Source: Bacteroidota bacterium
GTDB lineage: Bacteria > Bacteroidota > Bacteroidia > Bacteroidales > FEN-979
NCBI GenBank assembly: GCA_026391795.1
Contig: JAPLDI010000046.1
Location: 1 to 38,893, forward strand
Reading direction: 5' to 3'
DNA: 38,893 bases
In this document: positions 16,301 to 24,518 of the stretch, piece after piece
Layout: each line of letters begins with the position of its first letter
How positions within the stretch are numbered: the first letter of the stretch is position 1
The notes under the pieces: model-generated
The model's input: the letters and a program-made list of their open reading frames with translations, nothing else
Databases searched by the model: none
What the model was told of the DNA's origin: nothing
Made by a program: the position numbers and the translations under genes

Positions 16301-18684
16301 CCCATGGTCGGTGCACTCGTGCTTCTCACATTATTGCCGTAATCAGTCGTGTACCCTGTACCGGAAATACCGAACAAATTCCCCTTCACCCTGTAGTCGG
16401 ATGCAACGGTCGAACCCCCGTTGAGAAATACCGGGTCGATGCTCAGGCTGCTGGCGTCCTTGCCTATGGCAGACCGCATGGCAGCCAGGGTGGGAAGATC
16501 AGAACCATTGTAGTACCCCAGCATGCCGCCGGTTCCGGTGGCCTGGTAATCGTTGTAGTCCAGTGTCAGGTTTGTGTTAACGCCATAACTAAAATAGGCG
16601 GCATAATGAAGGCTTGTGCCTGAACCGGTTGAGCGGTTATTGGAAAAAATGTTGTCCCTGTAATCACGGGTATTTGCAGATGATTTGCTGTAGAGCGCGT
16701 AGGACTTATTGGTACTTCCCCCGGGCAGACTTCCCCCGAGATAAATGGTATTAAAATAAACCTTTGTGACATAACTCTCAAATGCCTCGTCATCAATACC
16801 ATACAAGGTCGTAAGCGAATTCCCTCCCAGGCTGATAATATTGTTCGAACAGGTGGCGGGGCCCCTGTCCAGTTTGATTCCATAAATGGAGGCTGCTGTT
16901 GAAGATCCGCCGGTTACAGAAAGATTATAAATGAAGTTCTTTGCGGTCTCGCAGACCCAATTTGGATTTAACGCATAATTGTACAATCCGATCACGCTTC
17001 CTGCGAAGGAACTGTAAGTATTCGACAGGTCATAGACCGTGTTGCCTGACATGACCTTCACATAAGTGAAACCATTCAATGAAATTCCGCAAACCGAAGC
17101 TGTATAATCCGAAGCGGTATTGGCATTGCCAATGGTCAGGCCTCTTACGGTGTTATTTGAGATCGTTATAGTCGTATTTCCCGTAGTTGCCGCTATCCCG
17201 CTGATCTGTCCCAATGTCGAAGTCGTACTGTTTGTGGTTCCGTTTTTCAGATTCGCTATGGTATTTCCCAGGATATATACCGAGTCGGTGCTGTTGTAGT
17301 TATTAATCCCATATACACTTTGAGCATTTCCTGTACTGGCGGAAGTAGCATTTATGCTGTTCGGGGTAACCGTACTTCCTATCAAGTTGTTAACAGCATA
17401 AAAAATCCCGGGAATAGAATAATGAAAGATGCCATTGAAATTCGTTGCATTTCCTGCCGAATTTGAGGTTGTAACGGATCCAATGGTGTTGCTCTGACAA
17501 AAAACCTTATTGGTAGAAACAGAGTAGATTCCATAAAAACTCCCTCCCGTGGATCCTTCCGTGAATGATATAGACCCTGTGCCACTGCTTGAGCCGATCG
17601 TATTTCCAGTTGTAGTTCCTACATTTACACTTCCGGCAGCCACATTAATCCCGGTCCATGCTGAGTTCAGGGAATTGCTCCAGGTAATATTCTGTATTGT
17701 GTTTCCTTGTAAGCTTCCGCTGTTGACGGATAGAAATATTCCATTGAAGGAGTTATCGAAAGCATTTGTCTTAATCCAGGCGGTACCGGCGCAAAGAGGC
17801 GCATTCCCCCCGATATAATTCCCCACAACAGAGAATGAGGTCCCGGATAAATTCGAAATACTTATGATGTTATAGGCCACGCTTGCAGCCGGCACAAAAG
17901 AAGCGGTTTCATAAAAATTGTTCGCAGATATCGTCCATGAGGAAGAATAATTCCCCAGGGAAATCCCGTTGGAAGCGGTTGAGCGGCTCAGGAAATTATA
18001 AACATTGTTATTGCTGAAGGTATTGCCGCCGTTACTGATGACGTTGGATGATCCCAGCGAATAAACAGCGTTAACGGGCCGGCTGGCATCCGCAGCATTA
18101 GTGATGTCATTGTGATCGACCGTATTTCCGGTATTTCCTGTCGTTGTGCCGGTGGAAAAAAAGAGGATGACCGATGCTGTGTTGGTTTCCGATCCCCTGA
18201 TGGTACAGAATTTCACGGTATTGTTCGTGGCATCGTTGATAAAACGAACTGTTGAGGTACCCGAAGTTGCAGATGTGCTTGTATTTGTGATTACAAGATC
18301 TTTTGTGCTTCCGGAGGCATTGACGCGGCCGTCGATCGTAACATTGGCGGCCCCGTTTAAGTCAATAAGCGGTGACGCCAGGTTCCCCGAGACCGAAAGG
18401 CCGGTTGTTGTTGGACAGATGCTCAGGCTGGTCCAGGAAGTCCCGTTCCCGTTCAAAACAGCTGAGGCGATTTCAGTTGTATTTGAAGTAATGGTTATAG
18501 CAATTGTCATGCCTGTTTGAACCGAATTGGCATTAATTGCATCAAATGCCAGCTTCAGGGTTGAATACGTTCCGTTGGCACCGTTGGAACCCGAAACCGT
18601 TACCTGTGAAAATGCCTGAGAATTCAGGATAAATGACACAACAATCAACAAGGAAATCAGCAGTATGTTTTTCTTCATGATCAT
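13339..18684 (-). CDS. Giant secreted right-handed beta-helix repeat protein
   Basis: A 1781-residue exported protein. A signal peptide spans residues 1-27 (hydrophobic LLISLLIVVSFIL, ending NSQAFSQ). Two homologous units of about 775 residues follow (roughly 28-800 and 801-1567). Each opens with an AFxAINA segment, has ASPLxDLNGAxNVTIDGR, then many short N-, G- and S-rich turns (GNTI, NNNIY, YGIYN) typical of parallel beta-helix coils, and closes with DYxxxxR...GAW. The last 214 residues form a different beta-repeat region beginning KWKGFSSTDWSTASNW and containing two FLNNxVYNL modules. It ends abruptly at TKTLLEQ with no visible type IX secretion C-terminal domain, so it may be truncated. 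Function is unknown; surface adhesion or polysaccharide binding are guesses. The start may be the second Met (18678). Confidence 0.85.
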   Translation of the reverse strand: MIMKKNILLISLLIVVSFILNSQAFSQVTVSGSNGANGTYSTLKLAFDAINANSVQTGMTIAITITSNTTEIASAVLNGNGTSWTSLSICPTTTGLSVSGNLASPLIDLNGAANVTIDGRVNASGSTKDLVITNTSTSATSGTSTVRFINDATNNTVKFCTIRGSETNTASVILFFSTGTTTGNTGNTVDHNDITNAADASRPVNAVYSLGSSNVISNGGNTFSNNNVYNFLSRSTASNGISLGNYSSSWTISANNFYETASFVPAASVAYNIISISNLSGTSFSVVGNYIGGNAPLCAGTAWIKTNAFDNSFNGIFLSVNSGSLQGNTIQNITWSNSLNSAWTGINVAAGSVNVGTTTGNTIGSSSGTGSISFTEGSTGGSFYGIYSVSTNKVFCQSNTIGSVTTSNSAGNATNFNGIFHYSIPGIFYAVNNLIGSTVTPNSINATSASTGNAQSVYGINNYNSTDSVYILGNTIANLKNGTTNSTTSTLGQISGIAATTGNTTITISNNTVRGLTIGNANTASDYTASVCGISLNGFTYVKVMSGNTVYDLSNTYSSFAGSVIGLYNYALNPNWVCETAKNFIYNLSVTGGSSTAASIYGIKLDRGPATCSNNIISLGGNSLTTLYGIDDEAFESYVTKVYFNTIYLGGSLPGGSTNKSYALYSKSSANTRDYRDNIFSNNRSTGSGTSLHYAAYFSYGVNTNLTLDYNDYQATGTGGMLGYYNGSDLPTLAAMRSAIGKDASSLSIDPVFLNGGSTVASDYRVKGNLFGISGTGYTTDYGNNVRSTSAPTMGAWQTQNIEVWTGGILQAGYPDVKNAFGAINAGTHTGILEVRITGSTIEPSSAVLYQSGYNGVSSYSSVNVFPTVTGLFVSGNFASPLLDLNGAVNVTIDGRVNASGNSKDLVITNTSTSGTAGTSTIRFINDASSNTVKYCTLKGSETSPTSGVVFLSLRNVSGNNSNFITNNNITNAADANRPLNAIHADVPYNNGNTISNNNIYDFFNRSTASRGIYLAHSTTPAWSITGNSFYETTSFVPAANVPYSVIYLDGASNTIDVSGNYIGGSAPQCGGAAWTKTNAGDNTFIGIYVSVLSGSIQGNTIQNFEWSNSLNAKWYGMYVFAGAVNVGTTVGNTIGAPTGTGSITYTAGTAGANIYGIYNSNGGAVNYQNNQVGSITSVNAAASDANIYGIYNNNTGSSFTFSNNIIGSTTTANSINASSASSGSNQFVYGIYNGNPNTSIMSGNTIANLTNGTTNSTIGTIGEIIGIYAGNGTNTISNNTIRNLAISNVDNISAGQPSACGIITWINTNKNTVSGNTIAYLSNTTSSPSFVGVVEGIFFAGSSSQSNVVSNNFIHDLTVNVATVGARIYGIENYQGNNTFSNNIISLGVNSDTRFFGIFDPGFSNQTLNLYHNTVYISGSAAAGATEMSYALYSIYSNPNTRNFRNNIFMNARSTTGGASLHYAAYFGYGNTTGLTINNNDYFVSGTGGMPGYYGGANKSSVPIVTGLDANSSSSDPLIVNPGSAVATDYKTTSNMAGASGTGITTDYAGVTRTLPVVGAWESLNKWKGFSSTDWSTASNWTSTIVPLSGSNLIFDDAPANHCILPGDITVNNITNGQSTYRLVTNGHKLTIRGALIFTGGAQMDASSGSSTVEFAGTLHQTIPAGGFLNNNVYNLSVNNTSNVELYGTLRVLNSLSAISGRLDATTHITEVIYAGSSSQTIMDNAFLNNEVYNLTIDNSVGVTLNAGGSLNVDGTLKVNPDQILEVKNITTGTKTLLEQ

Positions 18685-18799
18685 AATTTTTGATTGACAG
18701 CTATTATTAGATTACACTTGACCAAAATTTTCAATATTCCGCCCTCGGTATACATTGTACATACAATAAAAATCATCGCTGCTAGAACAAAACTTCCTC

Positions 18800-18821
18800 T
18801 TATCCTCAGGATAAACTGAGG
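18800..18821 (-). promoter_or_regulatory. Alternative hairpins in the beta-helix gene leader
   Basis: TTATCC/GGATAA (18800-18805 with 18809-18814, 3-nt loop) and CCTCAG/CTGAGG (18804-18809 with 18816-18821, 6-nt loop) share bases, so only one can form at a time. They lie in the inferred leader of the beta-helix mRNA. Stems are short and the significance is uncertain. Confidence 0.25.
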
Positions 18822-18920
18822 GTAAAATAGAAGAAAAGCTTAAAATGCAGTAAACTTGACGAAGAAACTAGTTCATCAACAATGGTCGTTCCAAAAAGAG
18901 TTTCATGCACAGCTGTGCGG

Positions 18921-18952
18921 CAAAATTAAATAAAATGAAATTATTGTTCAAA
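18921..18952 (-). promoter_or_regulatory. Bacteroidota-type promoter of the beta-helix gene
   Basis: On the minus strand a TTTG box (18949-18952) is followed after exactly 20 bases by TAATTTTG (18921-18928), a full match to the TTTG/TAnnTTTG consensus. Transcription would start near 18914, leaving a leader of about 230 bases before the start codon. Confidence 0.65.
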
Positions 18953-19134
18953 AAGTATATCAATACAATTTCTTATGTATATTAAGGAAATAATCGTATC
19001 TAGAGTATTAAAGATTTTCCCGGCAATAATCATCCAAAACAATATCTCCGGGCGTTTCTGTCAGCCTGATGAAAAAAAACATTCTTCATTCTTAGTTATC
19101 TGCGGATAATGATCATAATTAAAATAATCTGTTG

Positions 19135-19142
19135 TACTTTTG
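19135..19142 (+). promoter_or_regulatory. -7 promoter element of the S9 peptidase gene
   Basis: TACTTTTG matches TAnnTTTG exactly, 46 bases before the start codon. No clear TTTG box at the expected distance. Confidence 0.5.
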
Positions 19143-19188
19143 AAACACAAACGATTCGTATTCCTGTCACTCTCCAATCCTGAAAAAA

Positions 19189-21285
19189 ATGAAAAGAATC
19201 ATCACACTGTTCGTTATCCTTTCAGTTGCAGGCTTTTACGGCTGCTGCCCGAAAGAGAAAAAAGAAGCCAAAAGCGACGCCCCGCTGATCGGCAAAAAAG
19301 AGATGAAACTCACAAGCCCCCTGATGACCCCGGAGGTTCTCTGGTCATTCGGACGCGTAAGTGAACCGGTAGTTTCCCCGGATAAATCAACCATCCTGTA
19401 CGGTGTCACCTATTACGACATCCCCCTGAATAAAGGAAACCGTGAACTTTACACCATCGGCGTGGATGGAAAAAACCTGAAACAGATCACCCAGACGAAA
19501 TTCAGTGAATATTCAGCAGTCTGGACACCCGACGGCAAGAAGATCGCATTTATGAGCGCAGAATCAGGATCCATGCAACTCTGGGAGATGAATGCCGACG
19601 GAACAGGACGCCAGCAGATCTCCAGCACCGACGGGGGAATCACCGGTTTCCTCATTTCGCCTGACGGCAGAAAACTTCTTTACACAAAAGAAGTCGCTGT
19701 TGACAAGACCATCAAAGATCTTTACCCCGACCTTCCGCTTTCTTCCGGGAGGATCATGACCGACCTGATGTACCGTCATTGGGACAGCTGGGTGGATTCC
19801 TACAGCCATATTTTTATTGCGGACTTTGACGGCAGCAAGCTTTCCAATGACCTTGATATCCTGAAGGACGAGCCTTATGAATCGCCGCTCAAACCTTTCG
19901 GAGGAATGGAACAGATCACCTGGAGCCCCGACAGCAAAGTTGTTGCTTATACGTGCCGGAAGAAAAAAGGCATGGAATACTCACTATCGACGAATTCCGA
20001 CATCTACCTTTATGACCTCGGAACCCGGAAAACCTCGAACATCTCCGAGGGAATGATGGGATACGATATCGCACCGGCCTATTCTCCCGATGGTAAAAAG
20101 ATCGCATGGCAGAGCATGGAACACGACGGGTATGAATCAGACAAGAACCGGCTTTTCATATATGACCTGGATACAAAAACAAAGACCGATTTTACCAGGG
20201 ATTTTGATCAGAACGCCGAAAGCCTTGCCTGGACGGACGACAGTAAATCTATCTTTTTCATTTCGGATATTCAGGCCACCGATGAGATCTACCGCCTGGA
20301 TGTAGCAGACGGGAAAATCGCACGGGTAACCGATGGAATTCATGATTATACGGGCGTTATCCCTGCCGGGAACCAGCTGATCGCAACCCGCATGTCGATG
20401 TCGATGCCTGTCGAGATCTACTCGGTGGATGCAAAAACAGGGAAAGATACCCAGGTCACCTTCACCAACAAGGATCTCCTTGATCAATTAAAAATGGGAT
20501 CCATTGAGAAACGCTGGATCAGGACCACCGATAACAAAGAGGAGCTGACATGGATCATCTATCCTCCCGATTTTGACAAGACAAAGAAATATCCAACCCT
20601 TTTGTATTGTGAAGGCGGCCCTCAAAGCACGGTGAGCCAGTTCTGGTCCTTCCGATGGAACTTCCAGATGATGGCAGCCAATGGCTATATCATCGTAGCT
20701 CCCAACAGGCGGGGGTTACCAGGCTTCGGCCAGAAATGGAATGAACAGATCAGCGGTGATTACGGAGGGCAAAACATGAAAGACTATTTCAGCGCCATCG
20801 ATGCAATGTCGAAAGAGCCTTACGTCAATAAGGGCAAGCTTGGATGTGTAGGAGCCAGCTATGGAGGGTTCTCGGTTTACTGGCTGGCTGGAAACCACAA
20901 CAAGAGGTTTAAGGCGTTTATTGCCCATGATGGGATGTTTGACCTGGAGAGCCAGTACCTTGCAACCGAAGAGATGTGGTTTGCCAACTGGGATCTCGGC
21001 GGGCCCTTCTGGGATAAGAACAACAAAGTTGCGCAGCGCTCCTTCGCCAACTCCCCTTCACGTTTTGTGCAGAACTGGGATACACCGATCCTGGTTGTCC
21101 ACAGCGAACTTGACTACCGCATTCCTGTGACCCAGGGCATGGAGGCTTTCAATGCAGCCATTTTACGCAAGGTTCCGGCTGAGTTCCTCTACTTCCCGGA
21201 CGAGAACCACTGGGTGCTGAAACCCCAGAATGGCATTCTCTGGCAAAGGACTTTCTATTCCTGGCTCGATAAATGGCTTAAATAG
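19189..21285 (+). CDS. S9 family serine peptidase with beta-propeller, probable lipoprotein
   Basis: A 698-residue prolyl-oligopeptidase-family enzyme. The N terminus has a hydrophobic stretch followed by GFYGCC, so it may be a lipoprotein anchored at Cys19 or Cys20. Residues of about 40-430 form a TolB/WD40-like propeller with repeated blades such as AVWTPDGKKIAFMS, ISPDGRKLLY and TWSPDSKVVAY. The C-terminal alpha/beta-hydrolase domain carries the triad Ser557 (GASYGGF), Asp642 (HSELDYRIP) and His674 (DENHW). This fits the S9C acylaminoacyl-peptidase/dipeptidyl-peptidase group, which cleaves short peptides in the periplasm. It has its own -7 box. Its TAG stop opens a repeat element shared with the phosphorylase gene at 30291. 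Confidence 0.92.
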   Translation: MKRIITLFVILSVAGFYGCCPKEKKEAKSDAPLIGKKEMKLTSPLMTPEVLWSFGRVSEPVVSPDKSTILYGVTYYDIPLNKGNRELYTIGVDGKNLKQITQTKFSEYSAVWTPDGKKIAFMSAESGSMQLWEMNADGTGRQQISSTDGGITGFLISPDGRKLLYTKEVAVDKTIKDLYPDLPLSSGRIMTDLMYRHWDSWVDSYSHIFIADFDGSKLSNDLDILKDEPYESPLKPFGGMEQITWSPDSKVVAYTCRKKKGMEYSLSTNSDIYLYDLGTRKTSNISEGMMGYDIAPAYSPDGKKIAWQSMEHDGYESDKNRLFIYDLDTKTKTDFTRDFDQNAESLAWTDDSKSIFFISDIQATDEIYRLDVADGKIARVTDGIHDYTGVIPAGNQLIATRMSMSMPVEIYSVDAKTGKDTQVTFTNKDLLDQLKMGSIEKRWIRTTDNKEELTWIIYPPDFDKTKKYPTLLYCEGGPQSTVSQFWSFRWNFQMMAANGYIIVAPNRRGLPGFGQKWNEQISGDYGGQNMKDYFSAIDAMSKEPYVNKGKLGCVGASYGGFSVYWLAGNHNKRFKAFIAHDGMFDLESQYLATEEMWFANWDLGGPFWDKNNKVAQRSFANSPSRFVQNWDTPILVVHSELDYRIPVTQGMEAFNAAILRKVPAEFLYFPDENHWVLKPQNGILWQRTFYSWLDKWLK

Positions 21286-21325
21286 CTGATGAGCTGGTGA
21301 GTTGATGAGCTGGTGAACGAATGAG
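21283..21325 (+). repeat. Tandem 15-mer-like repeat starting on the peptidase stop
   Basis: GATGAGCTGGTGA occurs twice in tandem after TAGCT, then degrades to GAACGAATGAG. The first 27 bases match 25 of 27 bases of the element at 30291-30317, which also starts on a TAG stop codon. Confidence 0.75.
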
Positions 21326-21352
21326 TAAATTTCTGGGACGGGTGATAAGAAA

Positions 21353-22159
21353 ATGAGTCGAAACGACCCTGACATACAACGTGCGGCAACAGCAATCCGG
21401 AAGTCGAACTTCACGACTGCATACACGGGTGCCGGAATCTCTGTCGAGAGCGGGATTCCTTCTTTTCGCGGAGAAGGCGGACTGTGGACGAAATACGATC
21501 CGAAACTGCTCGATATCGATCATTTTCTTCTTGAACCGTTGCGTTCCTGGAAAACAATCAAAGAGATTTTTTACGATCATTTCGGAAAAGCCAGACCCAA
21601 CAGGGCTCATTTTATCCTCGCAGAAATGGAGAAAAAGGGTATACTGGGACGCACCATTACGCAAAACATCGATAATCTTCACCAGGAAGCGGGAAGTACC
21701 CATGTCTTCGACTTTCACGGGAACTCCAGGCGTTTGGTTTGTCTCTCCTGTGGTGCCATCTTCCCTGTCGGCGAGGTGAACCTCGACGTGCTTCCTCCAA
21801 CTTGCAGGCTTTGCGGCGGATTGCTGAAACCCGACTATGTCTTCTTTGGAGAATCCATACCGCACATAGCGCTGTCGGCAGCGTATGAAGCGGCCAGCAT
21901 CTCGGATGTTTTTCTGGTTATCGGAACAACCGGAGAAGTTATGCCCGCCAACCAGTTCCCTTTTCTTGCAAAGGAAAACGGAGTCACGATCATCGAGATC
22001 AATCCTGTTGAATCCCATTATACGCCGGCAATAACCGACATCTTTCTTAAGGGAAAAGCTACAGAGATGATGGAAAATCTTGCAGAAGCATTATTTGCCC
22101 CTGCCCTGGAGAATAATCAGGATGGTGTAAATCAGGATCTTGAAATCCATGGCGAGTGA
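21353..22159 (+). CDS. Sir2-family NAD-dependent protein deacylase
   Basis: A 268-residue sirtuin. The NAD-binding motif GAGIS is at residues 26-30, followed by GIPSFRG (35-41); TQNIDNLH is at 103-110 and the catalytic histidine is H122 in FHG. Zinc is bound by C130, C133, C151 and C154 (CLSC and CRLC). It removes acyl groups from lysines using NAD, releasing nicotinamide and O-acyl-ADP-ribose. No acetyl-CoA synthetase or acetyltransferase is adjacent. The last 23 codons overlap, on the opposite strand, the 3' end of the sugar-transferase gene by 69 bases. The gene is preceded by the repeat following the peptidase and may share its transcript. Confidence 0.94.
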   Translation: MSRNDPDIQRAATAIRKSNFTTAYTGAGISVESGIPSFRGEGGLWTKYDPKLLDIDHFLLEPLRSWKTIKEIFYDHFGKARPNRAHFILAEMEKKGILGRTITQNIDNLHQEAGSTHVFDFHGNSRRLVCLSCGAIFPVGEVNLDVLPPTCRLCGGLLKPDYVFFGESIPHIALSAAYEAASISDVFLVIGTTGEVMPANQFPFLAKENGVTIIEINPVESHYTPAITDIFLKGKATEMMENLAEALFAPALENNQDGVNQDLEIHGE

Positions 22160-23506
22160 CATGTTCTCAATGTAGAGCAGGTCGAATTTCAGCCGTTCTA
22201 TCATCTGATCCACATTCTCAGCATAGCCATATTTCACCTGGCCCCAGGAGGTGATTCCCGGTTTAACCTTATGAAGCAACCGGTAATGCGGTGCCCGTGC
22301 AACGATCTGTTCAATGTAGAACTTCCTTTCCGGACGCGGACCTACCAGGCTCATATCCCCTTTCAGCACAGTGTAAAACTGTGGGATCTCATCAACCCTG
22401 ACTTTTCTCAGGAACTTGCCAAAGGGAGTGATCCTCGGATCGTCCTTTGATGACAACATAGGACCGTTCTTCTCTGCATCCTTGAACATCGTTCTGAATT
22501 TATGCATGATGAAGGGTTTGCTTTTCAATCCGATACGTTCCTGGGAAAAGAAGACAGGCCCTTTGGAGGTTAATTTCACTCCGATGGCAGTAAAAAGGAA
22601 TACCGGAAAAAGGATGATCAGGCAGATGATTGAAATCCCGATATCCAGAATCCTTTTCAATGACATCTGCCAGTCGGGCATTAGATCCGGAAAGATCTGG
22701 ATCAGGGGCGCCTGGAAGATGGATGTGGTTTTTACAGAGCCGACAAGAATGTCCTGAATCACAGGAATGATCTTGATCACAACATCGGTATCTTCCAGCT
22801 GTGTGATGATGTTCTCAATGGTATGGTTCTCGGAATTCTCAATAGCAATGATGACTTCCTCAATACTGTATTCTTTTACGAGCTGGTTGAGATCTTTCAG
22901 CTCTCCGATATGCGGAATGAATTCTGCAAGCTTGTACGACTTGTATCCTTCAACATTCACAAAGCCCACGAACCGGTTTCCGGATGATTTCTCCTGGTTC
23001 TCTATCTCTTTATAAATCGCAACCGCATTTCCGTTACTGCCGACAATAATGGTGTTGAATCCCAGGATTTTATTATGGATCTTGTAGGCTGTGTTTGAAG
23101 TAAGGATGACACGGAATAGAGCCGTAAAAAACAGGTGTACACCAAGCAGAACAAAGAAAAACTCTATATAGGTCCGGTTGCTGATAATGATATCATCCAG
23201 GATCAGCGTAAAGAACAGAATGGTCACTCCGATGAATGAGATCAGAACCGTCTGGCCAAATTCCCTCAGCCGTCCTTTGCGGTAGATCTTGCGGTAGGTC
23301 CCTATAAGCACATAAAGGATCAGCCAGAATAAGGGGATCACAAGGACCCCGAGATACAATTTGCTATCCCGGAATACATCAAAAACGTGGCTGAAGATCG
23401 TATGATCTACTGCATATTTGCGATAAAAGAAGAAGAATGTCCAGGCCAAAGCTGCCGACAATACATCTGCGATGATATATTTAATAACCTGGAGTCTTCT
23501 ATTCAT
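22091..23506 (-). CDS. Exopolysaccharide biosynthesis polyprenyl glycosylphosphotransferase
   Basis: A 471-residue membrane enzyme of the WbaP/PssY type, which transfers a sugar-1-phosphate to undecaprenyl phosphate and so starts a surface glycan repeat unit. Four to five N-terminal transmembrane segments lie within residues 1-130. A CoA-binding-like Rossmann domain follows (NTIIVGSNGNAVAIYKEI). From about residue 283 comes the catalytic sugar-transferase domain, with a hydrophobic re-entrant helix, GPVFFSQERIG, MHKFRTM, RKVRVDEIPQ and VGPRPER. An AGGA lies upstream of the ATG. It follows the lipoprotein gene by 30 bases, so those genes likely form an operon. No glycosyltransferases, flippase or polymerase are in the window. 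Confidence 0.94.
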   Translation of the reverse strand: MNRRLQVIKYIIADVLSAALAWTFFFFYRKYAVDHTIFSHVFDVFRDSKLYLGVLVIPLFWLILYVLIGTYRKIYRKGRLREFGQTVLISFIGVTILFFTLILDDIIISNRTYIEFFFVLLGVHLFFTALFRVILTSNTAYKIHNKILGFNTIIVGSNGNAVAIYKEIENQEKSSGNRFVGFVNVEGYKSYKLAEFIPHIGELKDLNQLVKEYSIEEVIIAIENSENHTIENIITQLEDTDVVIKIIPVIQDILVGSVKTTSIFQAPLIQIFPDLMPDWQMSLKRILDIGISIICLIILFPVFLFTAIGVKLTSKGPVFFSQERIGLKSKPFIMHKFRTMFKDAEKNGPMLSSKDDPRITPFGKFLRKVRVDEIPQFYTVLKGDMSLVGPRPERKFYIEQIVARAPHYRLLHKVKPGITSWGQVKYGYAENVDQMIERLKFDLLYIENMSLAMDFKILIYTILIILQGRGK

Positions 23507-23536
23507 GGTATCCTGGTTTATCTGTAGTGACGATTC

Positions 23537-24415
23537 TTAGAATGATAATACTTTAATATTATCCATGAGTATCCTGTAGTGATCTCCGGTAGTATTCTTT
23601 GCATAAAAATAAACCCTGTACTGCGTCGCGCCACTATATGCATTCAGCATCGTGGTAAGGTCAATGTATATTTTCTTCCATATACCCTGTGTGGGCACCA
23701 GGGTCATGATCGGAACCTGGTTTATGATCCCGACCGTTGTGACATAAACCCCAATCGTGAGGTAGGTATTGATATTGAAGTTCATCTCCATAAACACGGG
23801 GGTTGTCGGGATTGGATAAGTGTAATGAGACACCCCCTGGTAGGTAGAGCCGATCGTATCAAGTTCTACAATCCCCGAATGAAGACCTTCCAGCGTCAAC
23901 GGATCACCGCTCGGGGTCTGCCTGAGCTTTGCGGTGGATATGCTCGTGCTGTCAATGGTTACAGCTACATCGTCAAAATCCTCCTTCCATACAAACTTGG
24001 CAGAGGTGAAATAATTCGTGGAAAGAATTCCCAGGTTAAGCGTATCGGAAACAGCCAGGCTCTTCGATAGTGTGATGTCCTGGTAGAAGGGGTAAGTGAT
24101 GCGTGTGGAAGCAATCCCGTCTTTCTTGATTCCGGGAAACACCATGATGGAATGAGTGCCTTCGCTGAGTACCGGAAATGTTGCCGGAAGCTGATATGTG
24201 CCGATGAGCGTGCCATCGATGTATACCCATGCATCCACGATGCTGTGACGGGCACTTCCCTGTGTTGAATAATCGGTGTTCAACCTGATGGAGTCAATCT
24301 TTATGTAGGAAGGGACGGATTGGGATCCGGAAAATTTTTCGCATGAATTCTGCACCAGAAGCAGGAGAAGGAAAAGGGAAAAGAATAGAATGTGTAAAAA
24401 TTTCCTGAAATTCAT
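23537..24415 (-). CDS. Hypothetical lipoprotein
   Basis: A 292-residue protein that I cannot assign to a named family. The N terminus has basic residues, a long hydrophobic run (LHILFFSLFLLLLLV) and a cysteine at position 25 in QNSCEKF, a Bacteroidota-style lipoprotein signal. The mature part is beta-rich. Residues of about 58-105 (VDAWVYIDGTLIGTYQLP and following) resemble PEGA-like surface domains. The C-terminal half (about 170-292) looks like a carbohydrate-binding-module-like jelly roll, ending YRVYFYAKNTTGDHYRILMDNIKVL. It lies 30 bases upstream of the sugar transferase and about 100 bases downstream of the Gfo/Idh gene, suggesting a link with surface polysaccharide. The function is inferred only from context. 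Confidence 0.8.
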   Translation of the reverse strand: MNFRKFLHILFFSLFLLLLLVQNSCEKFSGSQSVPSYIKIDSIRLNTDYSTQGSARHSIVDAWVYIDGTLIGTYQLPATFPVLSEGTHSIMVFPGIKKDGIASTRITYPFYQDITLSKSLAVSDTLNLGILSTNYFTSAKFVWKEDFDDVAVTIDSTSISTAKLRQTPSGDPLTLEGLHSGIVELDTIGSTYQGVSHYTYPIPTTPVFMEMNFNINTYLTIGVYVTTVGIINQVPIMTLVPTQGIWKKIYIDLTTMLNAYSGATQYRVYFYAKNTTGDHYRILMDNIKVLSF

Positions 24416-24518
24416 AGACCCGATCTGGTTAATCCTGAAAATTTAACGGCTTATTGTTTTGAATATTGTTAAACTTTTTCGGAAAAGATTTGAACAAATC
24501 TTCCCGGGCTGTGAATAA

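Larger units (their letters stand above)
18685..19188. other. 504-base AT-rich divergent intergenic region
   Basis: No convincing gene. It holds the minus-strand promoter for the beta-helix gene (18921-18952), a pair of mutually exclusive small hairpins in that gene's presumed 5' UTR (18800-18821), and the plus-strand -7 box of the S9 peptidase (19135-19142). The remainder is AT-rich without recognisable structure. Confidence 0.7.

Noticed and set aside
16198-16623. Open frames on the plus strand within the beta-helix gene
   Set aside because: Antisense shadows of a repetitive, serine/asparagine-rich gene; several similar ones occur at equivalent places in both halves, as expected from the internal duplication.
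21353-22159. Sirtuin-based antiphage system (DSR, Thoeris or pAgo-linked SIR2 type)
   Set aside because: The protein is a normal small zinc-binding class deacylase with all motifs, without fused effector domains or neighbouring defence genes.
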